Below, piece by piece: positions 32,913-40,968 of a DNA stretch of 64,000 nucleotides. The notes under the pieces are model-generated. The model saw only the letters and a program-made list of their open reading frames with translations, searched no databases and had not been told where the DNA came from. The translations under genes were made by a program, and so were the position numbers. The stretch is taken from positions 230,723-294,722 of the forward strand of contig NZ_JNYJ01000021.1 of assembly GCF_000716715.1 (NCBI RefSeq), read 5' to 3'. Positions within the stretch are counted from its first letter, which is position 1. Each line of letters starts with the position of its first letter. The stretch comes from Dactylosporangium aurantiacum (GTDB lineage Bacteria; Actinomycetota; Actinomycetes; Mycobacteriales; Micromonosporaceae).

Positions 32913-35360
32913 TCAGTTGCGGCGGCTCGGGCTCGGACTGGTCTTCGGGCTGGGGCTCTGGCCCGGCTGGCTCTGGCCGGGGCTGGGGTTCGGGCCGGGG
33001 GTCGGGTTCTGCACGGGGGCGCTCGGCCCGGGCGAGACGCCGGTGCCGACGTCCTTGCTGCCGACGCCCGCCGACGGGCGGAACGACACCTTCGGCATCT
33101 TGACCTTCGTCAGGGCGCCGTCGAGGAAGTCGCGCCAGATCGGGCCGGGCAGCTTGCCGCCGATGATGTTCTCGTTCTCCTTGTCCTTGATCGCGACCTC
33201 GTCGCCCTTGTTGCCGACCCACACCGCGGCGGCCAGCCCGGGTGAGTTCTTCGCCTTGTCGTGCGGCACGTACCCGCCCATCCAGGCGTGCGCGTTGCCC
33301 TGGGAAGTGGTGTTGCCGAGCTGCCAGGTGCCGGTCTTGCCGGCGAGCGGGTACCCGTGCGCGGCCTTCAGCCTGTACTTCTCCGGCACGCCCTGCAGCA
33401 CGGCGGTCAGGTCGTCGGCCATGCCCTCGTTGAAGCCGGGGATCCGCTGCGGCTTGAGCACCTCGGCGAAGGTGCGCTGCTCCTTCTCCCACACCTCCTT
33501 CAGGAAGTGGGTCTTCACCGCGACGCCCCGGGCGGCGAAGGTCGCCATGCCGCCGGCGTGGTCCAGGACCGTGATCGGGTACTGCCCGAAGCCGACCTCG
33601 TTGCCGAAGAACTTCGGGGCGACGTCCTTGCCGGAAAGCTTGGTCAGGTCCTTGCGCACCGGCAGCGGCTCGCCCTCGACGGTCGCCCACATGCTGGTGA
33701 TGCCCGCGGCGCGGGCGGTGTCGATCACCCGGTCCGCGCCGAGCTCCAGCGTGATCGCGTAGAACGGCACGTTGAGCGACTGGACCGTGATCTCCTGGAG
33801 GGTGCACCACGTGCCCGAGCCCGACTTGCAGTCCGGGATGCGCCCCTCGGTGGCGTTCTTGATCTGGTTCTTCTGCGCCGCCGTGCGGCCCGGGAAGTCC
33901 TGCGGCACCCCGTTCCAGAACGAGTCGATGCTGTACCCGGCCATGAGCGCCGTCGCGAGGGTGTACACCTTGAACGTCGAGCCCGGCGGGTGCCCGCCGC
34001 AGCAGCTCGGCTGTCCGTTGCCCAGCACGGGATCCACGTGGTAGCCGGCGTAGTCGTTGCCGGAGCCCTTGTCGCCGCCGTAGTAGGCCTTGACCGCGCC
34101 GGTGCCCGGCTCGACCGCGACCAGCGCGGCCTGCAGGTTCGGCTTCTGGCCGTACATGTTGGAGTCCTTGCTGCTCGCGCTGGCCTCCTGCACCGCGACC
34201 TGTTGGATCCTGGAGTCCACGGTGCTGATGATCTTCAGTCCGCCGTCTCGGACCTTGTCGAAGTTCTTCTTGCCCTGCGGGTCGACGTCCTCGTACCGCA
34301 GCGCGCCGGTCCTCGGGTCGGTGAGCGCCGCGACCTCCTCCAGCACGTGGTGCACGACGAGCCCTTCGGGCTTGTCCAGGGCGGTGTTGGCCACGGCGTT
34401 GTTGGCCCGCGTCTGCGCCTGCGTGATCACCGTGGTGGGCATCGTCAGCTTCTCCTTCGCCTCGGCCTCCGAGACGAACTTCAGCGCCACCATCTGCTTG
34501 CGGATGTAGTCGAAGCGGGCCTCCGCCTTGACCGGGTCGACCGTCGGGTCCGCCGGGCTGCCCTTGTCGTTGTCGCCCGACGGGTTCTTGATGACCCCGG
34601 CGAGCACCACGCCCTCGGCGACCGTCAGGTCCTTCACGGACTTGTTGAAGTAGGCGTACGACGCCGCCTGGATGCCGTGCGCCCCGCGGCCGAAGTAGAT
34701 GATGTTCAGGTACATCGTCATGATCTGTTCTTTGCTGTACTGCTTGTTGAGCTTCAGCGCGATGACGGCCTCGCGGACCTTCCGGCCGTAGGTGACGCCC
34801 TCCAGCTCGGCCCACTTGCGCGCGTACTGCTGGCTGATCGTGTGCTGCACGTGCAGCGGGATGTCGTCGAACGTGACGACCGTGCGGTTCTTGCTGCCGA
34901 TGCGCGCCATGAGCGGGCCGTCGGCGTAGTAGATCGACGTGGACTGCTCCAGGGTCAGGTCGTCGGGCAGCTCCACCCGGTCGAAGTAGTACGTGCCGGT
35001 CACCAGGCCGATCCCGGTGAGCATGATGAACGCGGCGATCGAGGCGATGATGACGTTGCGCCGGCGGCGCCGCTTCGCGCGGGCACCCGGCGACGGCCTG
35101 CCCGCCCCGGCGTCCGGCGGGACGTCGGCCGGCGGGCCGCCGACCCGCGCCGAGGCACGCGCGACGGGCACCGCCGCACCGCCGGGCGCGGGCACGGCGG
35201 CGCGCGCCACCGGCACCGCGGCGCCGGGCACCGCGGCGCCGGGCACCGCGGCCCGGGCGGCGCCGCGCGCCGGTGGCGGGGCGGCGCCGGGCACGGACGC
35301 CCGGCCGGTCGACGGCCCGTCACCGGTGGGTGGCGCCGGCACCCTCGCCCTGCCCGTCAT
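32913..35360 (-). CDS. Bifunctional-type penicillin-binding protein with a deleted transglycosylase core
   Basis: 815 residues from ATG 35360 (GGAG 10 nt upstream; an ATG 75 nt earlier is also in frame). A Pro/Ala-rich cytoplasmic tail and an RRRRR anchor precede a membrane helix (VIIASIAAFIMLTGIGLVTG). The GT51 domain begins with DDIPLHVQHTI and goes straight to SQQYARKWAELEGVTYGRK, so about 40 residues with the EDxxFxxHxG catalytic Glu and most of GxSTITQQ are missing near 34845. The rest (YLNIIYFGRGAHGIQAA) is intact. The transpeptidase domain keeps SxxK (PGSTFKVYTLA), SxN (SLN) and KTG (LAGKTGTWQ). The C-terminal tail is Pro/Ser-rich. Probably a transpeptidase only. Confidence 0.85.
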   Translation of the reverse strand: MTGRARVPAPPTGDGPSTGRASVPGAAPPPARGAARAAVPGAAVPGAAVPVARAAVPAPGGAAVPVARASARVGGPPADVPPDAGAGRPSPGARAKRRRRRNVIIASIAAFIMLTGIGLVTGTYYFDRVELPDDLTLEQSTSIYYADGPLMARIGSKNRTVVTFDDIPLHVQHTISQQYARKWAELEGVTYGRKVREAVIALKLNKQYSKEQIMTMYLNIIYFGRGAHGIQAASYAYFNKSVKDLTVAEGVVLAGVIKNPSGDNDKGSPADPTVDPVKAEARFDYIRKQMVALKFVSEAEAKEKLTMPTTVITQAQTRANNAVANTALDKPEGLVVHHVLEEVAALTDPRTGALRYEDVDPQGKKNFDKVRDGGLKIISTVDSRIQQVAVQEASASSKDSNMYGQKPNLQAALVAVEPGTGAVKAYYGGDKGSGNDYAGYHVDPVLGNGQPSCCGGHPPGSTFKVYTLATALMAGYSIDSFWNGVPQDFPGRTAAQKNQIKNATEGRIPDCKSGSGTWCTLQEITVQSLNVPFYAITLELGADRVIDTARAAGITSMWATVEGEPLPVRKDLTKLSGKDVAPKFFGNEVGFGQYPITVLDHAGGMATFAARGVAVKTHFLKEVWEKEQRTFAEVLKPQRIPGFNEGMADDLTAVLQGVPEKYRLKAAHGYPLAGKTGTWQLGNTTSQGNAHAWMGGYVPHDKAKNSPGLAAAVWVGNKGDEVAIKDKENENIIGGKLPGPIWRDFLDGALTKVKMPKVSFRPSAGVGSKDVGTGVSPGPSAPVQNPTPGPNPSPGQSQPGQSPSPKTSPSPSRRN

Positions 35361-35706
35361 CGGCTGCTCCGGCTCACCGGAATGGATCGGTCCCACGCGT
35401 GTCGCCCCCACGTCTGTGCGTCCGGCCGCGGCCATGTCTGCCCGCCGCGGCGTGCCTGCTCACCTCACGGAACTCACGTAGCGTCATCGCCGGCAGCGGC
35501 GCGGTCGTCGCCCGCCGCTGCGCACGCATGGCGCCGAGCGTAGAGGCATCCGCGATCGACGGCAGTCCCACTCACGCTCAGTGACGGGGAGGGCGACACA
35601 GGGCAGGCCGCGCCGCGACGGCCTTCCGACTTCCCGCGACGGCCGGCGGCGGGAGGCCGGCGGTTACCATTGCCCGGTCCGCGTCGCGAAAGCTAGGAGA
35701 CCTTGC

Positions 35707-37011
35707 GTGAACGTCGAAGCGCTGCGCTTCCCCGGTCGGGAGTTCGACCCGTCGACCGGCGTCGCCCGCTTCCACTATGCGCTCGGTGACCTCGTGCTCA
35801 CCGAGACCGTCGACTTCGGACCGCCGTCGGTGCTGCACCCGGCGCTCGACCGGGTCCTCGACCTGCTCTACGTCGCGGCCTCGACCTCCTACTACAAGCT
35901 CGCCGCGCCGAAGCGGGTGGAGCTCGGCCTCCCCCTCGCCGAGAAGGCGCTGCCCTGGGTGACCGCGCTGTACCGCGAGGGCCTCGGCGAGTTCGCGTAC
36001 CAGAACCAGCTGGCCTACGTGCTGGACCTCGACATCGTGCCCGGCCCGTTCGCGGAGCCGCCCGCCGCCGTGCACGAGCCGGCGGGGCCGCCCCTCGCCG
36101 CGGTCGGCGGCGGCAAGGACTCGATCGTCACGATGGAGGCGCTGCAGCGCGCCGGGCTCGACCCGGTGCTGTTCGCGGTGAACCCCAACCCGATCATCCG
36201 CGCCGTCTGCGCCGTGTCGCCGCAGCCGACCCGCTTCGTGCGCCGCACCCTCGACCCGCGGATGCGCGAGCTCAACGCGACCGGCGCGTACAACGGCCAC
36301 ATCCCGGTGACCGCGATCAACTCGCTGGTCGCGGTCGCCGCCTCGCTGATGCACGGCCTCGGGCCGGTCGTCATGTCCAACGAGGCGTCGGCGTCGGTGC
36401 CGAACCTCAACTGGCTCGGCCGCGACATCAACCACCAGTGGTCCAAGGGCCTGCCCGCCGAGGCGCACCTGCGCGACGCGCTGCTCGCCCACGCCGGCCT
36501 GCAGGAGGCGTACTTCTCGCTGCTGCGCGGCCTGTCGGAGCTGCACATCGCGGCGCTGTTCGCCAAGTTCACCGCCTACGACGCGGTCGTGACCAGCTGC
36601 AACGCCGCGTTCAAGCAGCGCGACGCGACCGAGCGGTGGTGCGGGCACTGCCCGAAGTGCCGCTTCGTCTTCCTCGCCATGGCCCCGTTCACCGGCCGCG
36701 AGCGCCTGCTCAAGATCTTCGGCACCGACATCTTCGCCGACGAGACCCAGCTGCCCGGGTACCGGGAGCTGATGGGCCTCACCGCGCACAAGCCGTTCGA
36801 GTGCGTGGGCGAGATCGAGGAGTCCCTCGTCGCGCTGCGCCTGCTCGCGGGGCAGGACGAGTGGAAGGACACCCTCATCGTCTCGGCGCTGACGGCGGAG
36901 GCGGCCCTGCCGACGGACGCCGAGGTCGAGGCCACGTTCCGCGGCGACGGACCCAACCTGGTCCCGCCGGCCTACCTCGCCGCCCTGGAGGCTCTCGGTG
37001 CAGCTCGCTGA
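35707..37011 (+). CDS. murL: UDP-MurNAc-L-Ala-L-Glu epimerase MurL
   Basis: 434 residues. The epimerase converts the L-Glu of UDP-MurNAc-L-Ala-L-Glu to D-Glu using ATP and Mg2+, replacing glutamate racemase (MurI) together with MurD2. Recognised by LAAVGGGKDSIVTMEAL (P-loop-like SGGxDS-type motif, residues about 134-150), VMSNEASASVPNL, DINHQWSKG and WCGHCPKCRFVFLAM (about 311-325). GTG start 35707 has GCTAGGAGA 8 nt upstream. It overlaps the following murD2 gene by 14 bp, the arrangement described in Xanthomonas and reported in some actinomycetes. Confidence 0.85.
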   Translation: MNVEALRFPGREFDPSTGVARFHYALGDLVLTETVDFGPPSVLHPALDRVLDLLYVAASTSYYKLAAPKRVELGLPLAEKALPWVTALYREGLGEFAYQNQLAYVLDLDIVPGPFAEPPAAVHEPAGPPLAAVGGGKDSIVTMEALQRAGLDPVLFAVNPNPIIRAVCAVSPQPTRFVRRTLDPRMRELNATGAYNGHIPVTAINSLVAVAASLMHGLGPVVMSNEASASVPNLNWLGRDINHQWSKGLPAEAHLRDALLAHAGLQEAYFSLLRGLSELHIAALFAKFTAYDAVVTSCNAAFKQRDATERWCGHCPKCRFVFLAMAPFTGRERLLKIFGTDIFADETQLPGYRELMGLTAHKPFECVGEIEESLVALRLLAGQDEWKDTLIVSALTAEAALPTDAEVEATFRGDGPNLVPPAYLAALEALGAAR

Positions 37012-38347
37012 CCTGCGCGACCGGCGCGTCGCCGTCTGGGGCACCGGCCGGGAGGGCGTCGCCGCCGTCCGCGCGATCGCGCCGGTCGGGCCCGCGTCGC
37101 TGGTCGCCGTCGACGACCGGCAGAACTTCCTCACCACGGACTGGTCGCCGCAGCTCGCCGCGCTCGCGCCGCTGCACACCGGCCCGGCCGCGTTCGACGC
37201 GCTGAGCGCCGCCGACGTGGTCGTGCGCTCCCCCGGCGTCGCGCAGACCCACCCGTGGATGGTCCGGCTCCGCGCGGCCGGCAGCCGGGTCACCGGGGGC
37301 ACCGCGCTGTGGATGGCCGCGCACCGGGACCGTACCGTCGGCATCACCGGCAGCAAGGGCAAGAGCACGACGAGCAGCCTGGTCAGCCATCTCCTGGCCG
37401 CCGCCGGCCGGCCCAACGAGCTCGGCGGCAACATCGGCATCCCCGTGCTCGACCTGCCGCCGGCGCCCGCCTATGTGCTGGAGCTGTCCGCCTACCAGTG
37501 CGCCGACCTGGACGACTCGCCCCGCGTCGCGGCGGTCACCTCGCTCTTCCCGGAGCACCTGGACTGGACCGGCGGCGAGGACGAGTACTACCGGGTCAAG
37601 CTCAACCTGGTCGCCAACGGCCCGGCCGCGGTCGTCGTGCACGCCGGGTCCGCCGCGGTCCTCGGCGAGCTGGCGCGCCGCCACCCCGGCCTGCCGCTGC
37701 ACGTCGTCGGCGGCGAGGACTCCTTCCACGTCCGCGACGGGGTGTTCCACCTCGGCGCCGCGCCGCTGTTCCCCCGCTCGGCGCTGCGGCTGCTGGGCGC
37801 GCACAACGAGGCCAACCTGTGCGTCGCGCTCGGCGTCCTGCAGGCCTACGGCGTCGACGTCCGCGACGCCGCGCCGGCCCTGGAGGCGGCCCTCGGCGCG
37901 TTCGCCGGGCTGCCGCACCGCCTGGAGCGCATCGAGGACCCGTCGGGGCTCACCTTCGTCGACGACTCGCTCTCCACGATCCCGCAGGCCGCCGTGCACG
38001 CCATCGAGGCGTTCCGCGACCGGCCCCTGACCGTCCTGCTCGGCGGCGAGGACCGCGGCGTCGACTACACCCCGCTGCGCGACTACTTCGAGGCCGCGAC
38101 GGTCCCCACGACCGTGATCGGCATGCCGGACAGCGGCGCCCGGCTGGTGTCGCTCCTCGACGGCCTGCCCCTGGTCACGACGTACGTCGCCGACAGCCTG
38201 GTCGACGCGGTCGCGCTGGCCCGCAAGGTCACCCCGGCCGGCGGGGTGGTGCTGATGTCCCCGGCGGCGCCGAGCTACGGCCGCTTCGACAACTACGCGC
38301 ACCGCTCCAGGGTCTTCCGCCAGGCGATCGAGGACTCCGCCCCGTAG
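36998..38347 (+). CDS. murD2: UDP-MurNAc-L-alanine:L-glutamate ligase MurD2
   Basis: 449 residues of the Mur ligase family: N-terminal dinucleotide fold (VAVWGTGREGVAAVRAI), central ATPase (GITGSKGKSTTSSLVSHLL P-loop, LELSAYQCADL, FPEHLDWTG) and C-terminal domain (GLPHRLERIEDPSGLTFVDD, LSTIPQAAVHAIEAF, LLGGEDRGVDY). Adds L-Glu, which MurL then epimerises. Naming it MurD2 rather than MurD depends on its pairing with murL; no second murD is in the window to compare. Confidence 0.85.
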   Translation: MQLADLRDRRVAVWGTGREGVAAVRAIAPVGPASLVAVDDRQNFLTTDWSPQLAALAPLHTGPAAFDALSAADVVVRSPGVAQTHPWMVRLRAAGSRVTGGTALWMAAHRDRTVGITGSKGKSTTSSLVSHLLAAAGRPNELGGNIGIPVLDLPPAPAYVLELSAYQCADLDDSPRVAAVTSLFPEHLDWTGGEDEYYRVKLNLVANGPAAVVVHAGSAAVLGELARRHPGLPLHVVGGEDSFHVRDGVFHLGAAPLFPRSALRLLGAHNEANLCVALGVLQAYGVDVRDAAPALEAALGAFAGLPHRLERIEDPSGLTFVDDSLSTIPQAAVHAIEAFRDRPLTVLLGGEDRGVDYTPLRDYFEAATVPTTVIGMPDSGARLVSLLDGLPLVTTYVADSLVDAVALARKVTPAGGVVLMSPAAPSYGRFDNYAHRSRVFRQAIEDSAP

Positions 38348-38371
38348 CCCGGGCCGCGGGCGGCCGGCCGG

Positions 38372-38902
38372 TCAGGCCGGCTGAGCACGCCAGGCGGCGA
38401 TGACGGCCTCGGCCCCGTCGGCGACCTCGGTCGCGTCCAGGTCGTCGGTGTCCAGCACCGCGTCGACGCGGCGCAGCTCGTGCCGGGCGGTGAGGTAGGC
38501 GCCGAGCTGGTCGAGGCGCCAGACCTGCGGGCCGTCGTCCTCGTCGCTCTCGACCCGGTCGATGAGCACCGGGGCGGACGCGTCCAGCAGCAGGTGGCGC
38601 ACCTCGTGGCCGCGGCCGCGCAGGCCGTCGAGGAGCTCGCGCAGGACGGGGGCGCGCAGCACGGTCATGGGCACGATGAGCGGGTCGGCGCCGCGGGCCT
38701 GCCAGGCGGCGGCGGTGACGGTGGCCGAACGCCAGGCCGACAGGTCCTGGTAGTCGCCGGGGCGCAGCAGCCCGACGGTGCGCTTGAGGACCCAGCCGAT
38801 GCGCTCCGGATCGAACGCGCGCACCCGCGGGTCGCGGCGGCACAGCTCCTTCGCGAGCGTCGTCTTGCCGACACCGAAGGGCCCATTGATCCAGACGATC
38901 AC
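38372..38902 (-). CDS. TmrB-like P-loop NTPase
   Basis: 176 residues. MIVWINGPFGVGKTTLAKEL is a Walker A motif close to that of TmrB (tunicamycin resistance) and related small ATPases; VRHLLLDASAPVLIDRVESDEDDGP follows, then a helical C-terminus. Members bind ATP and sometimes an antibiotic; substrate here unknown. Convergent with murD2 (24-bp gap). Start is GTG 38902. Confidence 0.75.
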   Translation of the reverse strand: MIVWINGPFGVGKTTLAKELCRRDPRVRAFDPERIGWVLKRTVGLLRPGDYQDLSAWRSATVTAAAWQARGADPLIVPMTVLRAPVLRELLDGLRGRGHEVRHLLLDASAPVLIDRVESDEDDGPQVWRLDQLGAYLTARHELRRVDAVLDTDDLDATEVADGAEAVIAAWRAQPA

Positions 38903-39026
38903 CGCACCAGCCTTTCACGGGCCGCCGCCCGCGGGCCAGGCGCCGCGCGCGGGTCGCGGCCCGGCTGCCAGGTTCTTCGCAGCCCGCGTCGAGCCCAATG
39001 GCAGGCCGAGGAGCCATAAATGAGCA

Positions 39027-39404
39027 ATGAACATCTTGACACTGCCGCTGCGTTCCGCATCCGACCTCGACCACGTGACCGTGCTGGTCATCGCCGCCGA
39101 CACCCGCTTCGCCGATCTCACCCGGTACCTCCCCCAGGACTGGACGGTGCTGCGGCGCACCACGCCCGAGCCGGTGGTGCGCGACCCGGACATCGTGGTG
39201 CTCGACGACCCCGGACCAAGGGCGGTGACCGCCGCCTGCCTGCGCCATCCCACGTCGGCGATCGTGGTGGTGCTGAGCCCGTACAGCGATCACCAGGAGG
39301 TCGTCGACGTGCTGGAGGCCGGCGCCGACGCCTGTGTGCGTTCCAACACCACCGCGGTCGTGGCCGCACACGTCGAGGCCTGCCGGCGGCGCCAGGCCGC
39401 ATAG
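39027..39404 (+). CDS. Receiver-like protein lacking key phosphorylation residues (pseudo-receiver)
   Basis: 125 residues. VTVLVIAADTRFADLTRYLP, PDIVVLDDPGP, AIVVVLSPYSDHQEVVDVLEAGADACV form the alternating beta-alpha pattern of response regulator receivers. The first acidic pair is only one Asp, and the Lys of KP is replaced (ACVRSNTTA), so normal phosphorylation is doubtful. No output domain. GAGGAG at 39008-39013 is 13 nt before this ATG, a poor spacing; it fits an ATG at 39020 in another frame better, which could reduce translation. Confidence 0.6.
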   Translation: MNILTLPLRSASDLDHVTVLVIAADTRFADLTRYLPQDWTVLRRTTPEPVVRDPDIVVLDDPGPRAVTAACLRHPTSAIVVVLSPYSDHQEVVDVLEAGADACVRSNTTAVVAAHVEACRRRQAA

Positions 39405-39459
39405 GCATTTGGCGTTTCCGACAACATATTCCAGAGAGCGCTTTCATGGGGTTTCACGA

Positions 39460-39488
39460 TTGACAATGCGCTAGTCATGAGCCACTCT
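39460..39488 (+). promoter_or_regulatory. Promoter upstream of the LacI gene leader
   Basis: TTGACA (39460-39465), 17-bp spacer, CACTCT (39483-39488). The -35 box is perfect. Transcription would begin near 39495. Confidence 0.5.
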
Positions 39489-39499
39489 GAATCGTGTCT

Positions 39500-39513
39500 T
39501 GAGAGCGCTCTCA
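39500..39513. promoter_or_regulatory. LacI-family operator
   Basis: TGAGAGCGCTCTCA is a perfect 14-bp palindrome with the central CG of LacI/GalR operators, like the GAGCGCTC-core CebR-type sites of actinomycetes. It lies just behind the likely transcription start. A degenerate copy, GAGAGCGCTTTCA (39434-39446), lies upstream of the -35 box, so the LacI protein made 185 bp downstream may repress itself. Confidence 0.7.
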
Positions 39514-39588
39514 GGCCGATTGGCGGCCAGGGTGACCAGCCGATCGTCCCGGCGAATCGTGATCAGGGTGTAACCGGTGTGAGGGTGT

Positions 39589-39630
39589 GACGGGCGGCGG
39601 AGCGACATGCTTCGTCGCCCGTCCCTTTTT
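39589..39630 (+). terminator. Intrinsic terminator in the lacI leader
   Basis: GACGGGCG (39589-39596) pairs with CGCCCGTC (39616-39623) and is followed by CCTTTTTG. A competing inner hairpin GCGAC/GTCGC (39602-39617) lies in its loop. It precedes the lacI start by 68 bp. Confidence 0.5.
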
Positions 39631-39697
39631 GTGCGCCATAACATCGGGCGGCTTCAGTCATGATGGGTCCGGCAGACAGATATGGGGGAAAGCGCAC

Positions 39698-40714
39698 ATG
39701 GTGATGTCGGGGCGCGACAGGCCCACCCTGGAGAACGTCGCACAGCGCGCCGGGGTCTCCCGGGCGACGGCCTCCCGCGTGGTCAACGGCTCGACCTCCG
39801 TCGCGCCGCACATCCGCGACAAGGTCCTCAACGCCGTCGACGCCCTCGGCTACGTGCCCAACCAGGCGGCGCGCAGCCTGGTGACCCAGCGCACCGACTC
39901 GATCGCGCTCGTGGCGTCGGAGACGACCAGCCGGGTGTTCTCCGACGACCCGTTCTTCGCCGCCGTCATCCGCGGCGTCAGCCTCGAACTGGAGGCCGCC
40001 GACAAGCAGCTGGTGCTGATGATGGTCGGGCCGTCCGGGCCCAGCCACGACCGGGTCGAGCGCTACGCGACCGGCGGCCACGTCGACGGGGCGATCATCT
40101 TCTCCATGCACGGCGCGGACCCGCTGCCAGAGCGCCTGAGCCGGGCCGGCGTGCCGGTGGTCTGCAACGGCCGGCTGCTGACCCAGTCGCAGGTGCCCTA
40201 TGTCGACGTCGACAACGAGGACGCCGCCCGCACGGCCGTGCACCACCTGCTCGACACCGGCCGCCGCCGGGTCGCCACCATCGCCGGTCCGCAGGACATG
40301 AGCGCCGGCATCGACCGGTTGAAGGGCTACCGCTCCGCCATGCAGGACGCCAGCCGGCGCTCGATCGTGGCGGTCGGCGACTTCACCCGGCAGTCCGGCG
40401 CCCTCGCCATGAGCCAGCTGCTCGCCGACGACCCGCAGCTGGACGCCGTGTTCGCCGCGTCCGACGCCATGGCCGACGGGGCGCTGCGCTCCCTGCGCCA
40501 GCACGGCCGCCGGGTGCCGGACGACGTGGCGGTCGTCGGGTTCGACGACATGGAGTTCGCCCGCGACACCGAGCCGCCGCTCACCACGGTCCGCCAGCCG
40601 ATCACCGACATCGGGCGCACCGTGGCCCGGCAGGTGCTGCGCCTCGCGGCCGGCGAGCAGATCGAGCCGGTGCTGCTGCTGCCGACGGAGCTCGTGAAGC
40701 GCGAATCAGCTTGA
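39698..40714 (+). CDS. LacI-family transcriptional regulator
   Basis: 338 residues from ATG 39698 with GGGGGAA 7 nt upstream. The helix-turn-helix and hinge are RPTLENVAQRAGVSRATASR and VVNGSTSVAPHIRDKV (residues 7-45), then ALGYVPNQAARSL. The periplasmic-binding-protein-like sensor follows: DSIALVASETTSR, FFAAVIRGVSLELEAADK, DGAIIFSMHG, VDVDNEDAARTAVHHLL, AVFAASDAMADGALRSL and VAVVGFDDMEFARDTEPPLT. Binds a sugar-like ligand in most relatives. No sugar genes adjoin; a perfect operator lies upstream, implying autoregulation. Its last codons and stop lie within the first copy of the 92-bp repeat. Confidence 0.9.
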   Translation: MVMSGRDRPTLENVAQRAGVSRATASRVVNGSTSVAPHIRDKVLNAVDALGYVPNQAARSLVTQRTDSIALVASETTSRVFSDDPFFAAVIRGVSLELEAADKQLVLMMVGPSGPSHDRVERYATGGHVDGAIIFSMHGADPLPERLSRAGVPVVCNGRLLTQSQVPYVDVDNEDAARTAVHHLLDTGRRRVATIAGPQDMSAGIDRLKGYRSAMQDASRRSIVAVGDFTRQSGALAMSQLLADDPQLDAVFAASDAMADGALRSLRQHGRRVPDDVAVVGFDDMEFARDTEPPLTTVRQPITDIGRTVARQVLRLAAGEQIEPVLLLPTELVKRESA

Positions 40715-40929
40715 GTGCGCCGCTTGCGGCGCATTGGGGGGTCCGGGGGTGAGCATCCCCCCGGCGGGACCCGCCGCCTGCGGTGGGGCAGCTAGTAACA
40801 GCTTGAGTGCGCCGCTTGCGGCGCATCGGGGGGTCCGGGGGTGAGCATCCCCCCGGCGGGACCCGCCGCCTGCGGTGGGGCAGCTGGTAACAGCTCGAGT
40901 GCGCCGTTTGCGGCGGGGCGGCCGGTAAG
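40707..40929. repeat. 92-bp tandem repeat, two full copies and one internally deleted copy
   Basis: Copy 1 spans 40707-40798, copy 2 spans 40799-40890 (90 of 92 bases identical), copy 3 at 40891-40929 keeps only the two ends. Each full unit holds three potential hairpins: GCGCCGC-TT-GCGGCGC, CCGGGGG-N7-CCCCCGG and CGGCGGG-A-CCCGCCG. The first copy begins inside the lacI gene and provides its stop codon. It separates lacI from exonuclease III and may act as a strong terminator or be a mobile palindromic element. Confidence 0.9.
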
Positions 40930-40932
40930 AGC

Positions 40933-40961
40933 CTGACGTCCGCATCGATTTGCGGCATTGT
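40933..40961 (+). promoter_or_regulatory. Promoter of exonuclease III gene
   Basis: CTGACG (40933-40938), 17-bp spacer, CATTGT (40956-40961), then 7 nt to GTG 40969. Confidence 0.45.
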
Positions 40962-40968
40962 GGGACGG

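Larger units (their letters stand above)
39495..39630 (+). ncRNA. Candidate short leader RNA or small RNA before lacI
   Basis: Bounded by the promoter and operator at 39460-39513 and a hairpin with a T-tract at 39589-39630. No convincing reading frame lies inside; the only short one starts with GTG in the middle and ends after 13 codons. About 135 nt. It may be an attenuated leader or a separate small RNA. Confidence 0.35.

Noticed and set aside
39020..39463. Plus-strand frame starting 7 bp before the pseudo-receiver gene, with better-spaced ribosome binding site.
   Set aside because: The product is Arg/Pro-rich shadow sequence; the alternative frame has clear beta-alpha receiver patterns.
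40707..40929. Possible CRISPR array.
   Set aside because: The repeats are directly adjacent with no spacers, 92 bp long, and no cas genes are present.
40715..40945. Minus-strand reading frames through the 92-bp repeats.
   Set aside because: They only translate the repeat unit and end in the flanking DNA; no start signal or conserved domain.
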